Source of the DNA: Paractinoplanes lichenicola
Lineage (GTDB): Bacteria; Actinomycetota; Actinomycetes; Mycobacteriales; Micromonosporaceae
Length of the DNA stretch: 64,000 nucleotides
Assembly: GCF_016785085.1 (NCBI RefSeq)
Contig: NZ_JAENHO010000006.1
Span: 62,001 to 126,000, forward strand
Direction: 5' to 3'
Positions 1-10,000 of this stretch are shown piece after piece. Position numbers and translations under genes: made by a program. The notes below the pieces were generated by a model. That model made no database searches. It was not told the origin of the DNA and was given only the letters and a program-made list of their open reading frames with translations. How positions within the stretch are numbered: position 1 is the stretch's first letter; the number at the start of each line of letters is the position of its first letter.

Positions 1-286
1 GGTCGTGCAGCACCCGGCGGGTCACGCGCAGGCGCAGGTCGTGGGCGGCCTGCTCGGCGGCGCGCTCGGCGGCCCGGGCCCCGTACCGGAAGCTGTAGCT
101 CAGTCCGATGTAGATCGCACCCAGCACACCCAGCCAGAGGAACAGGTCCCCGACGCCACCGTCGACGGCCCGGTCGATGATCACGCCGATCAGGAACGGG
201 ACGGCCGCCTCGCCCGCCTGGTGACCGGTGGCCAGCAGCGAGCTGAGGACGATCAGGCGGCGCTGCTTACCGAGGGCCTCTTTCAC
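1..286 (-). CDS. ABC transporter with exporter-type membrane domain, N-terminal part (cut by window edge)
   Basis: The GTG start at 286 overlaps the stop of the upstream ATPase gene by four bases (GTGA), so the two are translationally coupled. The 95 visible residues begin MKEALGKQRRL and show one or two hydrophobic segments (VLSSLLATG, LFLWLGVLGAIYIG) followed by an Arg/Ala-rich stretch with AAHDLRLRV, the usual layout of the first half of an ABC exporter transmembrane domain. The nucleotide-binding part lies outside the window. Its position as last gene of a siderophore-uptake operon suggests a role in handling the imported or exported siderophore; substrate is unknown. Confidence 0.75.
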   Translation of the reverse strand, partial: MKEALGKQRRLIVLSSLLATGHQAGEAAVPFLIGVIIDRAVDGGVGDLFLWLGVLGAIYIGLSYSFRYGARAAERAAEQAAHDLRLRVTRRVLHD

Positions 287-1086
287 TTCTTGATCGCACG
301 GGTTCGGCGGTCGGCCGGAACCACCAGCGGGGTCCCCGTCTCGGGGTCGTCGATCACCCGGCACGGCATCGCGAACACCTCCTCGACGAGCTCGGCCGTC
401 ATCACGTCGGCGGGCGCCCCCTGGTCGATCACCTGGCCACCTTTCATCACGATCAGCTCGGTCGCGTAACGGCACGCGTGGTTGAGGTCGTGCAGCACCG
501 CGACGATCGTGCGGCCCTGCTCGTGCAGCTCGGCGCAGAGGTCGAGCACCTCGAACTGGTGGGACAGGTCGAGGAACGTGGTCGGCTCGTCGAGCAGCAG
601 GATAGGCGTCTGCTGGGCCAGCGCCATGGCCAGCCAGACCCGCTGCCGCTGACCGCCGGAGAGCTCGTCGACGAAGCGGTCGGCCAGGTCGGCCACCTCG
701 GTCAGGCGCATGGCCTCGGCGACCGCGGTCTCGTCCTCGGGCGACCATTGCTTGAGCAGTTTCTGATGGGCGAACCGGCCGCGCGCGACCAGCTCCTCGA
801 CGACGATGCCGCCGGGCACGATCGGCGCCTGGGGCAGCATGCCGAGCTGCTTGGCGACCTGCTTCGACGGGTACGACGCGATGCTCTGCCCGTCCAGGTG
901 GACCGCGCCGGCCTGCGGCTTGAGGACGCGGGCGAGCGACTTGAGCAGCGTCGACTTGCCGCACGCGTTAGGGCCGACGATGACCGTGAACGAGCCGTCG
1001 GTGATCCGCACGTCGAGGTGCTCGGCGACGACCCGTTTGTCGTACGCGAGCGTGACGTCCTGCGCCCGCAGCCGTGCCTCGGTCAT
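283..1086 (-). CDS. Iron-siderophore ABC transporter ATP-binding protein (FecE/FepC type)
   Basis: This 267-residue cytoplasmic ATPase energises the neighbouring FecCD permeases. Walker A is GPNACGKST (residues 38-46), followed by the signature LSGGQRQR, Walker B ILLLDEPT and a switch histidine in AVLHDLNHA. The length and the LDLSHQ segment after Walker B fit the FecE/FepC/FhuC family. Its ATG at 1086 overlaps the upstream permease stop (ATGA), and its stop overlaps the next ABC gene, so all four genes form one operon. Expression is probably repressed by iron through the box at 3157-3175. Confidence 0.93.
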   Translation of the reverse strand: MTEARLRAQDVTLAYDKRVVAEHLDVRITDGSFTVIVGPNACGKSTLLKSLARVLKPQAGAVHLDGQSIASYPSKQVAKQLGMLPQAPIVPGGIVVEELVARGRFAHQKLLKQWSPEDETAVAEAMRLTEVADLADRFVDELSGGQRQRVWLAMALAQQTPILLLDEPTTFLDLSHQFEVLDLCAELHEQGRTIVAVLHDLNHACRYATELIVMKGGQVIDQGAPADVMTAELVEEVFAMPCRVIDDPETGTPLVVPADRRTRAIKK

Positions 1087-2111
1087 GCTCGGGCTCCTCG
1101 CCTCTCGTGGAACAGCAGCCAGGTCAGGTAGATGCCGCCGAGCGCCGCCGTGACCACGCCGACCGGGATGTCGTTGCCGGGCAGCGCGTGCTGCGCGGCC
1201 CAGTCGCCCGCCGAGAGCAGCGCCGCGCCCATGGCCGCCGCGGGCAGGATGCCGGAGCTGGGCGAGCGGCTGAGCCGGGCCGCGAGCGGCGGGGCGGCCA
1301 GGGCCACGAAGGCGATCGGGCCGGCCGCCGCGGTCGCCCCGGCCGAGAGACCCACGGCGGCCAGCGCGAGGACGGCCCGGCTGCGCTCGACCGGCACGCC
1401 CTGCAGCACGGCCATCTCGTCGCCGAGGGCGAGCAGCTTGAGGTGACGTCCGAAGTAGACGACCATCGGCACCAGCACGGCCACCGTGACCGCGACGATG
1501 ACGACCTCGGTCCAGCCGCGGCCGTTGACGCTGCCGATCAGCCAGACCTGCGCGGCCACGGCCTCGTTGAGCCGGGCGCGATAGATCAGGTAGGAGTTGA
1601 GCGCCTCGAGCAGGGCCGAGACGCCGATGCCCATGAGCACGAGCCGGAACGGGTGCACGCCGCGGCGGAACGCGAGCAGGTAGACCACGACCGCGGTGAC
1701 GACGCAGCCGACGATCGCGCCCGCCCCGACCTGCACGCCGCCGCCCCCGACGATCAGCATCACGATCAGCGCCCCGGAGGCGGCGCCGGTGGTCAGGCCG
1801 ACGAAATCGGGGCTGCCGAGCGGGTTGCGGGTCAGGCTCTGGAAGACCGCGCCGCTCGCCCCCAGGGCCGCGCCGACCAGCAGCGTGACCAGCACCCGGG
1901 GCAGCCGCAGCTCGTACACGATGAAGTCGGTGCCGGCGTCACCTTCGCCGGCCAGGCTCTTGAGCACCTCGGCCACGGGCACCGGGAAGTCGCCGGTCGT
2001 GAGATTGACCAGCGCCGTCGCCAGGGCGACCAGGAGCAGCACGACGCCGACGATCAGCGCGCGGGGATAGACCCGTACGGAGAGACCGGCCGCCCGGACG
2101 ACGGTCCTCAC
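1083..2111 (-). CDS. FecCD-family siderophore ABC permease (second subunit)
   Basis: This is an integral membrane permease of 342 residues, the normal size for the BtuC/FecCD family, with about nine or ten hydrophobic segments. Family landmarks are ELRLPRVLVTLLVGAALG, SLTRNPLGSPDFVG and GPIAFVALAAPPLAARL. I chose the GTG at 2111 because it overlaps the upstream stop (GTGA); the frame stays open further upstream but only as a shadow of the preceding gene. It pairs with the 2108-3133 permease as the transmembrane heterodimer for ferric-siderophore import. Confidence 0.92.
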   Translation of the reverse strand: MRTVVRAAGLSVRVYPRALIVGVVLLLVALATALVNLTTGDFPVPVAEVLKSLAGEGDAGTDFIVYELRLPRVLVTLLVGAALGASGAVFQSLTRNPLGSPDFVGLTTGAASGALIVMLIVGGGGVQVGAGAIVGCVVTAVVVYLLAFRRGVHPFRLVLMGIGVSALLEALNSYLIYRARLNEAVAAQVWLIGSVNGRGWTEVVIVAVTVAVLVPMVVYFGRHLKLLALGDEMAVLQGVPVERSRAVLALAAVGLSAGATAAAGPIAFVALAAPPLAARLSRSPSSGILPAAAMGAALLSAGDWAAQHALPGNDIPVGVVTAALGGIYLTWLLFHERRGARA

Positions 2112-3133
2112 AGCGAGCTCAGCCGGCGACGGCGGCACAGCGCGATGAACAGCGGGGCGCCGAGGAACGCGGTGACCACGCCGACCGGCAGCTCGGCCGG
2201 GGCGACCAGCACCCGGCCCAGCACGTCGGCCCCGAGCAGCAGGGCCGGGCCGAGGACGAGCGCGTAGGCCAGGATCCAGCGCTGGTCGGAGCCGACGATC
2301 ATGCGGGCCGCGTACGGGACGGCCAGGCCGAGGAACCAGATCGGGCCGGCCGCGGCCGTGGCGGCGCCGCACAGCAGCGTCACCGCGAGCAGGCCGAGGG
2401 CGCGGACGCGTACGGGGGAAGCTCCCACCGACGTGGCGGACTCGTCACCGAGGCTGAGCGCGTTGAGCTGACGGCCCAGGAAGAGCGCGAGCACGACCCC
2501 GGCCACCAGGAACGGCAGGATCCGCAGGACAGTGCCGGAGTCGCGGTCGGAGAACGAGCCGACATCCCAGTGGCGGTAGCGGTCGAACGCCTCGCGCCGC
2601 AGCACCAGGATGGCCCAGACGATCGCGCCGAGCACCGAGGTGATCGAGATGCCGGCCAGGATCTGCCGTTCCGGGGTCGGATGCCGGCCGGCGCCGCCCA
2701 GCGCGAAGACCGCGGCCGAGGTGAGGCCGGCGCCCACGAAGGCGAACCAGACGTAGCCGGCCGCGCTGCCGACCCCGAGGAACGCGATGGAGATCACTAC
2801 GCCGGTCGAGGCGCCCAGGTTGACCCCGAGCAGGCCCGGCTCGGCCAGCGGGTTGCGGGTGAGCGCCTGCATGACCGTGCCGGCCAGGCCCAACGCGGCG
2901 CCGACCCCGAGGCCGAGCAGCGTGCGGGGCAGGCGCAGATCGTGGACGATGGCCGACTCGGCCGAGGCGTCGGAGTGCCACAACACCTGCCACACCGTGG
3001 ACAGCGGGATCGTGCGGCTGCCGACGGCGACGCTCAGGGCGATCACCACAAATAGGACAGCGAACGCCGCCGCGAACCCGATCCAGCGCCGCTTCGCCCT
3101 TTTCCGCAGCGGGGCCGCAACGACCGCGGTCAA
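2108..3133 (-). CDS. FecCD-family siderophore ABC permease (first subunit)
   Basis: This 341-residue permease starts the minus-strand uptake operon. Family motifs are DLRLPRTLLGLGVGAALG, ALTRNPLAEPGLLGVN and GPIWFLGLAVPYAARM, over roughly nine membrane segments. The only start in frame is a TTG at 3133, because a TGA lies two codons upstream; a GGAG about six bases before it makes this TTG credible. The start lies about 24 bases from the iron box 3157-3175, consistent with IdeR/DmdR1-type repression when iron is plentiful. Confidence 0.92.
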   Translation of the reverse strand: MTAVVAAPLRKRAKRRWIGFAAAFAVLFVVIALSVAVGSRTIPLSTVWQVLWHSDASAESAIVHDLRLPRTLLGLGVGAALGLAGTVMQALTRNPLAEPGLLGVNLGASTGVVISIAFLGVGSAAGYVWFAFVGAGLTSAAVFALGGAGRHPTPERQILAGISITSVLGAIVWAILVLRREAFDRYRHWDVGSFSDRDSGTVLRILPFLVAGVVLALFLGRQLNALSLGDESATSVGASPVRVRALGLLAVTLLCGAATAAAGPIWFLGLAVPYAARMIVGSDQRWILAYALVLGPALLLGADVLGRVLVAPAELPVGVVTAFLGAPLFIALCRRRRLSSL

Positions 3134-3156
3134 CGTTCACTCCATGGGTTCTTTGT

Positions 3157-3175
3157 TTAGGTGAGGCTAACCTAC
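3157..3175. promoter_or_regulatory. Iron box (IdeR/DmdR1/DtxR-type operator)
   Basis: TTAGGTGAGGCTAACCTAC matches the known 19-bp consensus TTAGGTTAGGCTAACCTAA at 17 of 19 positions. It lies between the divergent permease operon (start 3133) and the binding-protein gene (start 3212), so one bound repressor could control both directions. Confidence 0.85.
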
Positions 3176-3211
3176 ACTCGGCCCTCAGCAAACGTTGAAA
3201 GGGGCCAGCCC

Positions 3212-4246
3212 ATGCGGCTTCTCACTATCCGGCTGGCAGCCGTGGGACTTCTCCTCACGCTGACCGCGTGCGGACCGAACAGCGCAAACGATGAACCGGC
3301 GGCCGGCAGCAGTTCCTCGGCCAGTGACGCCTTCCCCGTGTCGGTCGCCCACAAGTTCGGCACCGCCGAGATCAAATCCGAGCCCAAGCGGATCGTCACC
3401 GTCGGCCTGGTCGAGCAGGACGCGCTGCTCGCGCTGGGCATCGTGCCGGTCGGCACCACCGAATGGTTCGGCGAGAAGCCGGGCGCGATCTGGCCGTGGG
3501 CCGAGGCGGCGCTCGGCTCGGCGCCGAAGCCCCAGGTGATGGCGCAGACCGACGGCGTCGAGTTCGAGAAGGTCGCGGCCCTCAAGCCCGACCTGATCCT
3601 GGCCGTCTACAGCGGGCTCACCGCCGAGGACTACGCCAAACTGTCGAAGATGGCGCCGACCGTCGCCCAGCCCAAGGACCAGGTCGACTATGGCGTCGGC
3701 TGGCAGGAACTGACCCGTACGGTCGGCGCGGCGGTCGGGCGCAAGGCCCAGGCCGAGAAGCTGGTCACCGACACCGAGGCCCGGATCGCGCAGGTCAAGC
3801 AGGACAACCCCGCGTTCGCCGGGAAGACGGGGCTGATGGCCACCACGGACGAGGGCTATTGGGTCTACGGCACCCAGGACCCGCGCGGCCGCCTGCTGGC
3901 CGACCTCGGCTTCACGCTGCCGGCCGGCCTCGACGAGATCACCGGCAAGGAGTTCGGGGCCAACCTCTCGAAGGAACGCACTGACCTGCTCGACGTCGAC
4001 ATGCTGGTCTGGATCGTCGACAAGTACGACACCGACAAGGCCAAGGTCGAGGCCGACCCGCTGTACTCGAAGCTGGCGGTTAAGACCGAGGGGCGCGCCC
4101 TCTACGTCGAGAACAACGAGGAGGTGGGCGCCGCGACCTCATTCATCTCGGTGCTCAGCCTGCCCTACCTGCTCGACAAACTGGTCCCCCAAATGGCCGC
4201 CGCCGTCGACGGCGACCCGTCAACCGCAGTGGTCCGCGCCAACTGA
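3212..4246 (+). CDS. Iron-siderophore substrate-binding lipoprotein
   Basis: This is the extracytoplasmic solute receptor for the divergent ABC importer. A lipoprotein signal peptide (MRLLTIRLAAVGLLL, lipobox LTAC with Cys at residue 20) is followed by a Ser-rich linker and a periplasmic-binding fold of the FecB/FhuD class (PKRIVTVGLVEQDALLALG, LKPDLILAVYSG, WIVDKYD). The ATG at 3212 follows a GAAAGGGG ribosome site at 3197-3204; an upstream in-frame GTG lies inside the iron box and is unlikely to be used. The mature protein is about 325 residues, normal for the family. Confidence 0.93.
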   Translation: MRLLTIRLAAVGLLLTLTACGPNSANDEPAAGSSSSASDAFPVSVAHKFGTAEIKSEPKRIVTVGLVEQDALLALGIVPVGTTEWFGEKPGAIWPWAEAALGSAPKPQVMAQTDGVEFEKVAALKPDLILAVYSGLTAEDYAKLSKMAPTVAQPKDQVDYGVGWQELTRTVGAAVGRKAQAEKLVTDTEARIAQVKQDNPAFAGKTGLMATTDEGYWVYGTQDPRGRLLADLGFTLPAGLDEITGKEFGANLSKERTDLLDVDMLVWIVDKYDTDKAKVEADPLYSKLAVKTEGRALYVENNEEVGAATSFISVLSLPYLLDKLVPQMAAAVDGDPSTAVVRAN

Positions 4247-4250
4247 GAAC

Positions 4251-4283
4251 GCCGTGGCCAGGCCGATCCGGTCTGGCCACGGC
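4251..4283. terminator. Hairpin between convergent genes
   Basis: GCCGTGGCCAG (4251-4261) pairs perfectly with CTGGCCACGGC (4273-4283), giving an 11-bp stem between the binding-protein stop and the acyl-CoA dehydrogenase stop. No long T-run follows, so it is a possible bidirectional terminator rather than a textbook one. Confidence 0.55.
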
Positions 4284-4292
4284 CTTCCACGG

Positions 4293-5447
4293 TCAGTCCT
4301 TGAGCATCTGGCGGGCCATTACGACGCGCTGGACCTGGTTGGTGCCCTCGTAGATCTGGGTGATTTTGGCGTCGCGCATCATCCGCTCGACCGGGTAGTC
4401 GCGCGTGTAGCCGTATCCGCCGAGCAACTGGACCGCGTCGGTCGTGATTTCCATTGCGGCGTCGGAGGCGAAGCACTTCGCGGCCGCGCCGAAGTACGTC
4501 AGGTCGGCGTCGCCGCGTTCGCTCTTGCCGGCGGCCACGTACGTCAGCTGGCGGGCCGCCTCGAGCTTCATGCCCATGTCGGCCAGCATGAACTGCACGC
4601 CCTGGAAGTCGGCGACCGGCTTGCCGAACTGCTTGCGCTCCTTCACGTAGTTCTTCGCGAAGTCGAGCGCGCCCTGAGCGATGCCGAGGGCCTGCGCGGC
4701 GATCGTCACGCGCGTGTGGTCGAGGGTCTTCATGGCGGTCGCGAAGCCGGTGCCCTCATCGCCGATCATGCGGTCGGCCGGGATCCGTACGTTGTCGAAG
4801 TAGACCTCGCGGGTGGGCGAGCCCTTGATGCCGAGCTTCTTCTCGGGCGCGCCGAAGCTGACCCCCGGGTCCGACTTCTCGACGACGAAGGCCGAGATGC
4901 CCCGGGAGCGGGCGGTGGGGTCGGTGACCGCGAAGACCGTGTAGTACTCGGAGACGCCGGCGTTGGTGATCCAGCGCTTCACGCCATTCAAAACAAAGAA
5001 GTCACCGTCGCGGACTGCCCGGGTCGTCATCGCGGCCGCGTCGGAACCGGCCTCGGGCTCGGACAGGCAGTACGAGAACATGGCCTCGCCCGAGGCCACC
5101 TTGGGCAGGTAGCGCTGCTTGAGGTCCTCCGAGGCCGAGATGAGCAGGGGCATCGTACCCAGCTTGTTGACCGCCGGGATCAGCGACGACGACCCGCAGG
5201 CCCGCGCCACCTCCTCGATCACGATCGCCGTGGCCAGGGCGTCCGCGCCGGCGCCGCCGTATTCGACCGGGATGTGCGGGGCGTGGAAGTCGCTCGAGCG
5301 GAGTGCGTCGTACGAGGCCTTGGGGAACTCGCCCGTCTCGTCGGCCTCGGCCGCGTTCGGCGCCACCCGCGCGTCACACACCTCGCGCACCGCGGCGCGG
5401 ATGGTCTCGTGGTCCTCCGGCAGCTGGTAGACGTCGAACTCACTCAT
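4293..5447 (-). CDS. Acyl-CoA dehydrogenase
   Basis: This FAD-dependent flavoenzyme oxidises an acyl-CoA to the trans-2-enoyl-CoA in beta-oxidation or branched-chain amino acid breakdown. At 384 residues it has normal family length. Visible landmarks are the flavin-binding [12 protein letters not shown], the WITNAG motif and the C-terminal [11 protein letters not shown], whose Glu is the usual catalytic base in short/medium and branched-chain members. I chose the ATG at 5447 (MSEFDVYQ) because AAGGGA precedes it; a TTG at 5468 is in frame but has no ribosome site. A TTAC-N6-GTAG motif lies at 5484-5497. Chain-length preference cannot be told from sequence alone. Confidence 0.93.
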   Translation of the reverse strand: MSEFDVYQLPEDHETIRAAVREVCDARVAPNAAEADETGEFPKASYDALRSSDFHAPHIPVEYGGAGADALATAIVIEEVARACGSSSLIPAVNKLGTMPLLISASEDLKQRYLPKVASGEAMFSYCLSEPEAGSDAAAMTTRAVRDGDFFVLNGVKRWITNAGVSEYYTVFAVTDPTARSRGISAFVVEKSDPGVSFGAPEKKLGIKGSPTREVYFDNVRIPADRMIGDEGTGFATAMKTLDHTRVTIAAQALGIAQGALDFAKNYVKERKQFGKPVADFQGVQFMLADMGMKLEAARQLTYVAAGKSERGDADLTYFGAAAKCFASDAAMEITTDAVQLLGGYGYTRDYPVERMMRDAKITQIYEGTNQVQRVVMARQMLKD

Positions 5448-5524
5448 GCCCCTGGTCCCTTCACTCAAGCAGTCCCCGCTATGTTACTGGCGCGTAGCGT
5501 ACGCCCACCAGATGTCCGGTCGTT

Positions 5525-6895
5525 ATGCCGGACGTGATGCGTTTGTCATTTCTGGGCACCGGTTACCTCGGCGCCACCTACGCCGCCTGTTTCGCCGAGC
5601 TGGGCTACGAGGTGCTCGGTTACGACGTCGACGACGCGAAGATAGCGAAGCTGGCCGCCGGGCAGGCCCCGTTTCACGAGCCCGGGCTGGACGACCTGCT
5701 GCGCCGCAACCTGGCCGCGGGCCGGCTTACCTTCGGCACGTCGATGGCCGAGGTGGCCGAGTTCGCCGACGTGCACTTCATCTGCGTGGGCACCCCGCAG
5801 CGCCCGGACGGGATGAGCGCCGACCTCACCTTCGTCGAGTCGGTCGTGACGACCCTGGCCCCGCTGCTGACCCGCCGCGCGCTGATCGTGGGCAAGTCGA
5901 CCGTCCCGGTGGGCACCGCCGCCTGGGTCGAGCAGTTGGTGGCCAAGCACGCCGACCCCGCCCTGGGCGTCGAGGTCGCCTGGTCGCCCGAGTTCCTGCA
6001 GGAGGGGTACGCGGTCGAGGACGTGCTGCGCCCCAACCGGATCGTCGCCGGGGTGCGCTCGGAGTGGGCCCGCGACCGGCTGCACGCCGCCCACAAGGGC
6101 GTGTTCGACCTGGCCGCGACCGAGGACCGGGACGTGCCGGTGGTGGTCACCGATTTCGCCACCGCCGAGCTGGTCAAGGTGGCCGCGAACGCGTTCCTGG
6201 CCACGAAGATCAGCTTCATCAACGCGATGGCCGAGGTCTGCGAGGTGGCCGGGGGCGATGTCACGCTGCTGGCCCGGGCGATCGGTTATGACCCGCGCAT
6301 CGGCAACCGCTTCCTGCAGGCCGGGCTGGGTTTCGGCGGCGGCTGCCTGCCCAAGGACATCCGCGCCTTCCAGGCCCGCGCGCAGGAGCTGGGTGCGGGT
6401 GAGGCGCTGCGCTTCCTGCACGAGGTCGATCTGATCAACACCCGGCGGCGGGGGCGGGCGCTCACGCTGGCCGCGGAGTTGCTGAACAGACCGGTTGGTC
6501 CGGCCGGTCCCGATCTGTCCGGCGCCCGGATCGCCGTGCTGGGCGCGACGTTCAAGGCCAATTCCGACGACGTACGGGATGCGCCGAGCCTCGCCGTGGC
6601 AGGCGCGCTGACCTCGGCGGGTGCCGACGTCCACATCTACGACCCGCAGGGCATGCCCAACGCCAAGGCCGCCCAACCCCTTCTCTCGTACGCCCCCAGC
6701 CTGGCCGCTGCCGTGACGGACGTCTCTCTCGTGGTCGTCGCGACCGAGTGGGCCGAGTTCCGCAACGCCGACCCGGTGCTCCTGGGCGAACTGGTCGCCG
6801 AGCGGCAGGTCATCGACGGGCGGAACTGCCTGGACCGGGAGCAGTGGCACCGGGCGGGCTGGACGTACCGGGGAATGGGACGCCCGCCGATGTAG
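5525..6895 (+). CDS. ugd: UDP-glucose 6-dehydrogenase
   Basis: This NAD-dependent enzyme oxidises UDP-glucose twice to UDP-glucuronate, a precursor for cell-wall or capsule sugars. The N-terminal Rossmann motif is LGTGYLG; the centre carries EFLQEGYAVED; the catalytic cysteine is in FGGGCLPKD; the C-terminal NAD/UDP domain has LGATFKANSDDVRDAPS. Length (456 residues) is typical. Two starts are possible: ATG 5525 (used here) and ATG 5537, which gives the more usual MRLSFLGTGYLG; neither has a strong ribosome site. It stands alone, divergent from the acyl-CoA dehydrogenase. Confidence 0.93.
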   Translation: MPDVMRLSFLGTGYLGATYAACFAELGYEVLGYDVDDAKIAKLAAGQAPFHEPGLDDLLRRNLAAGRLTFGTSMAEVAEFADVHFICVGTPQRPDGMSADLTFVESVVTTLAPLLTRRALIVGKSTVPVGTAAWVEQLVAKHADPALGVEVAWSPEFLQEGYAVEDVLRPNRIVAGVRSEWARDRLHAAHKGVFDLAATEDRDVPVVVTDFATAELVKVAANAFLATKISFINAMAEVCEVAGGDVTLLARAIGYDPRIGNRFLQAGLGFGGGCLPKDIRAFQARAQELGAGEALRFLHEVDLINTRRRGRALTLAAELLNRPVGPAGPDLSGARIAVLGATFKANSDDVRDAPSLAVAGALTSAGADVHIYDPQGMPNAKAAQPLLSYAPSLAAAVTDVSLVVVATEWAEFRNADPVLLGELVAERQVIDGRNCLDREQWHRAGWTYRGMGRPPM

Positions 6896-7002
6896 CCGTC
6901 TGCGCGTTTTCTATAGATGTCGACCGCCGTGAGCCTGTTCTAATGAATGTCGTACCGGCATGCTCTAGTCAGACCGGTGAGCGGGCAGGTCGAGGAGGTT
7001 CC

Positions 7003-10000
7003 GTGGCGGCGCAGGGTGGACAGCCCGACGGCTACGACGATGAGCTGGCCCGGATCGAGGCCTCGATCGCGGATCTGAAGATCCGGGACATGGCGGCGGC
7101 CAAGGAGCGCACGCAGATCGCCGCCAAGATCCAGGCGGCGCAGTTCCAGCGTGACATCCTCTCCCACGCCAACCAGCAGAAGAAGACGGCCAAGACCCGG
7201 CGCCCGCGCCGCCGCGGGTCCGACGAGTTCCCGCCGCCACCGCCCCCGCCCACGGGCGCCCCACCGGCCGGCGGCGAGCCTCCGCCGCCCCCGCGCGCGG
7301 CCCGCCAGGCCGGCTCCCGGCCCGACTGGGCGCCGCCCGGCTCGCCGCACACGGGCCCGCCCGGGGTCGCCACCGACGGCGTCACCGTGCTGGTCGACGA
7401 CCCGCCCCCGACCGAGCGGGTCGCCCCGCCGCCGCGCCGCTCGGCCGGGTTCACCGGCGCCGAGCACCACCCGCCCGAGGCCTCCTCCCAGTCGGTGCAA
7501 AACATCCTGCTCGCCCTGGGCGCCCTGCTCATCGGCGTGGCCGCGGTGGTCTTCGCCGGGGTGGCGGTCAACAACCCGTTCGCCCGGGCCTTCATCCTCG
7601 CCCTGTGCACGGCGATCGCCCTGGCCGTGGCGCCCGGCATCGCCAAGCGCGGGCTGAGCTCGACCGGCGAGACGGTGGCCTGGGTCGGCCTCATCCTGCT
7701 CCCGCTGACCCTGTTCGCCCTGCACGGCAGCTCGGTCACCGGCGGCGAGAGCGTGCCCGTCCCGCTCTATCTGGGCATCACCTTCGCGCTGACGGCCGTG
7801 GCCGCCTTCGTCTACGCGGGGTCCACCCGGCTCGCCGCGCCGCGCTACGCGACGGTCGTGGCCGTCCAGCCGGTGCCGCTGCTGCTGGCCGACCCGATGA
7901 TCCAGAGCCCGGCCGGCTGGGGCATGGCCCTGACCGTGGTCGCCGTGCTCGACCTGCTGCTGCTGACCACGGTGATCCGCAAGGGCCGGCTGCTGCCCCG
8001 CTGGCCGTGGGGCCGCCCGGGCCCGGCCGACCGCCGGGCGCAGGATCCGGCGGCCCTGGCCGAGGATCCGCCCGAGCGCCCCGAGACCGCGGGCGAGGAA
8101 CCCGACCTGATCATCCCGGGCCTGTCCGGCTCGCGCCGCCGCAACTGGCTGCGCTCCCGCATCTTCCCGGGCCCGCGCCCGGGCGACGCGCCGCCGGCCG
8201 GCTCGGTGCCGCTGGCCCCGCCGGCCACCCCGCCGTCGGCCGACTGGCTCCGCGAGCTGACCTTCGCGCTGCTCTGCGTGGCCAGCGCCGGCGCCCTGCT
8301 CTATTCGTCGGTGGCGCTGCTGCAGGCTCAGGTGCTGCCCGACGCGCTGCGCTCCGGCCTCGTGCTGGTGCTGGCCGCGCTCACCGGCGCCGCCGCGGCC
8401 TATCTGCTGGAGAATCAGGTCGCCCGCAACATCGCCGGCGGCGTGCTCGCCCTGGCCGTGATCGGCGCGACCGCCCGCATCGCCGACGTCGTCTCGCCGC
8501 ACTGGACGCTGGCCGTCGCCGCGGCCGCCGTCGCGGTCACCGGCGCCGTGGTCACCATGGTGCCGGCCGAGGTGCGCCGGGGCCCGCAGATCGCCTCGGC
8601 GGTCGCGCTCGGCCTCATCGGCGTGATCCTGGTGATCGACTGCCTGCGGGCCGCGCTCGAGCCGCTGCAGGCCGCCCGCCCGGTCTGGCACGCCGAGACG
8701 GCGAACTACGCGCAGCGGATGGCCGAGGCCGCGGGCGATCTGGGCTGGCTGCTCGCCTTCAGCGCGCTGCTGGTCACCATCGCCGCCGCCCTGGCCCTGC
8801 CGCCCAGCGTGCGGCACGAGGGCGCGGTGATCGGCATCGCGCTGACCGCCCTGGCCCTGCCCGCCTCGCTCACCCTGAACTGGTCGGAGGCGCCCTGGCC
8901 GCTGGTCATCGCCGCGGTCGGCATCGGCGCGGCCGGGCTGGCCGCGACCACCCGGCGCATCGCGATCGTGCACGTCGCCGCGGCCGGGGTGGTCGGCTTC
9001 TTCGGGGCCGGCGCCGCCCTGGGCGCGGCCTGGCTGACCGCCGCCGTGCTGACCGCGCTGGCCGGCGCGGGCGTGATGATCGCCGTGGCCGCCCGCCAGA
9101 TCCCCATCCGGCTCTATGCCTGGCTGGTCGGCGACTGGGCCGCCGGCGCGGCCGCGCTGGCCCTGCCCGGGGCCGTGGTCAGCGCCGCGCTGGCCGTGTC
9201 CGACCGCGGCGACGGCCCGCCCGCCACCGAGGCGGTCACCGTGCCCGCCCTGGCCGTCGGCTTCCTGGCCGTGGCGGCCACGCTCAGCTACGCCGCCGTG
9301 TTCCAGGTGGCCCGCCGCGACATCAGCCTGCCGCTCACCGCGGGCACCGGTCTCGGCGCGATCTCGCTGGCTCTGGCCGCCCTGCTCGCGCCCGGCGCCA
9401 CCGCACCCGACGTCTGGGTCGGCGCGCTGCTGCTGGTCGCGGCCGGTCTGCTGTTCTTCTCGAAGTCGATCGACAACGGCCGGCGCAGCGACCGGGTGCT
9501 CGACGGTCCCGACATCGCCGCCGCGGCCGCCACGGTCGCCATCTGCGGCGCGCTGGCCCGGGTCTTCGCGCTCGCGTTCCCGCAGGCCCCGCTGGCCGTG
9601 GCCGGTGTCGTCGTGCTGATCGTCGCGCTCGCCGTGGCCGTCCTGCCGGAGGACTGGGCGCGCGGCCCCAACCGCGGGCTCGCCGTCGCCGGCGCCGTGG
9701 TCGGGGCGATCGCCGGTTACCTGGCGCTGGCCGGCGCCGTCCGCATGCTCTCGGTCCCGGCCGACCTCTGGGACGCCGACCTCAGCCGGGTCCCCGCCCC
9801 CGGCCCGGGCGCCTGGCAGGCCCCGTTCTGCCTGGTCGCGATCGCGATCGCCGCCGCCCTGGCCGCGCCCCGCCCGTGGTCACACCTGTTCTCCGCGATC
9901 GCCGGGGCGCTGGCCGCGATCGGCGCCCCGTTCGCGCTCGGGCTGCCCTGGTGGTCGCCGCTGCTGATCGGCGGCGCGGTCGGCGTGGCGTACGCGATGG

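Noticed and set aside
1074-2267. Long antisense frames over GC-rich genes (also at 5546-6850, 6940-8973, 7605-12230, 10231-11979, 21969-24695, 30299-31135, 50330-51733)
   Set aside because: Shadow frames caused by GC3 bias; they overlap genes with clear domains and have Arg/Gly/His-rich translations without motifs.
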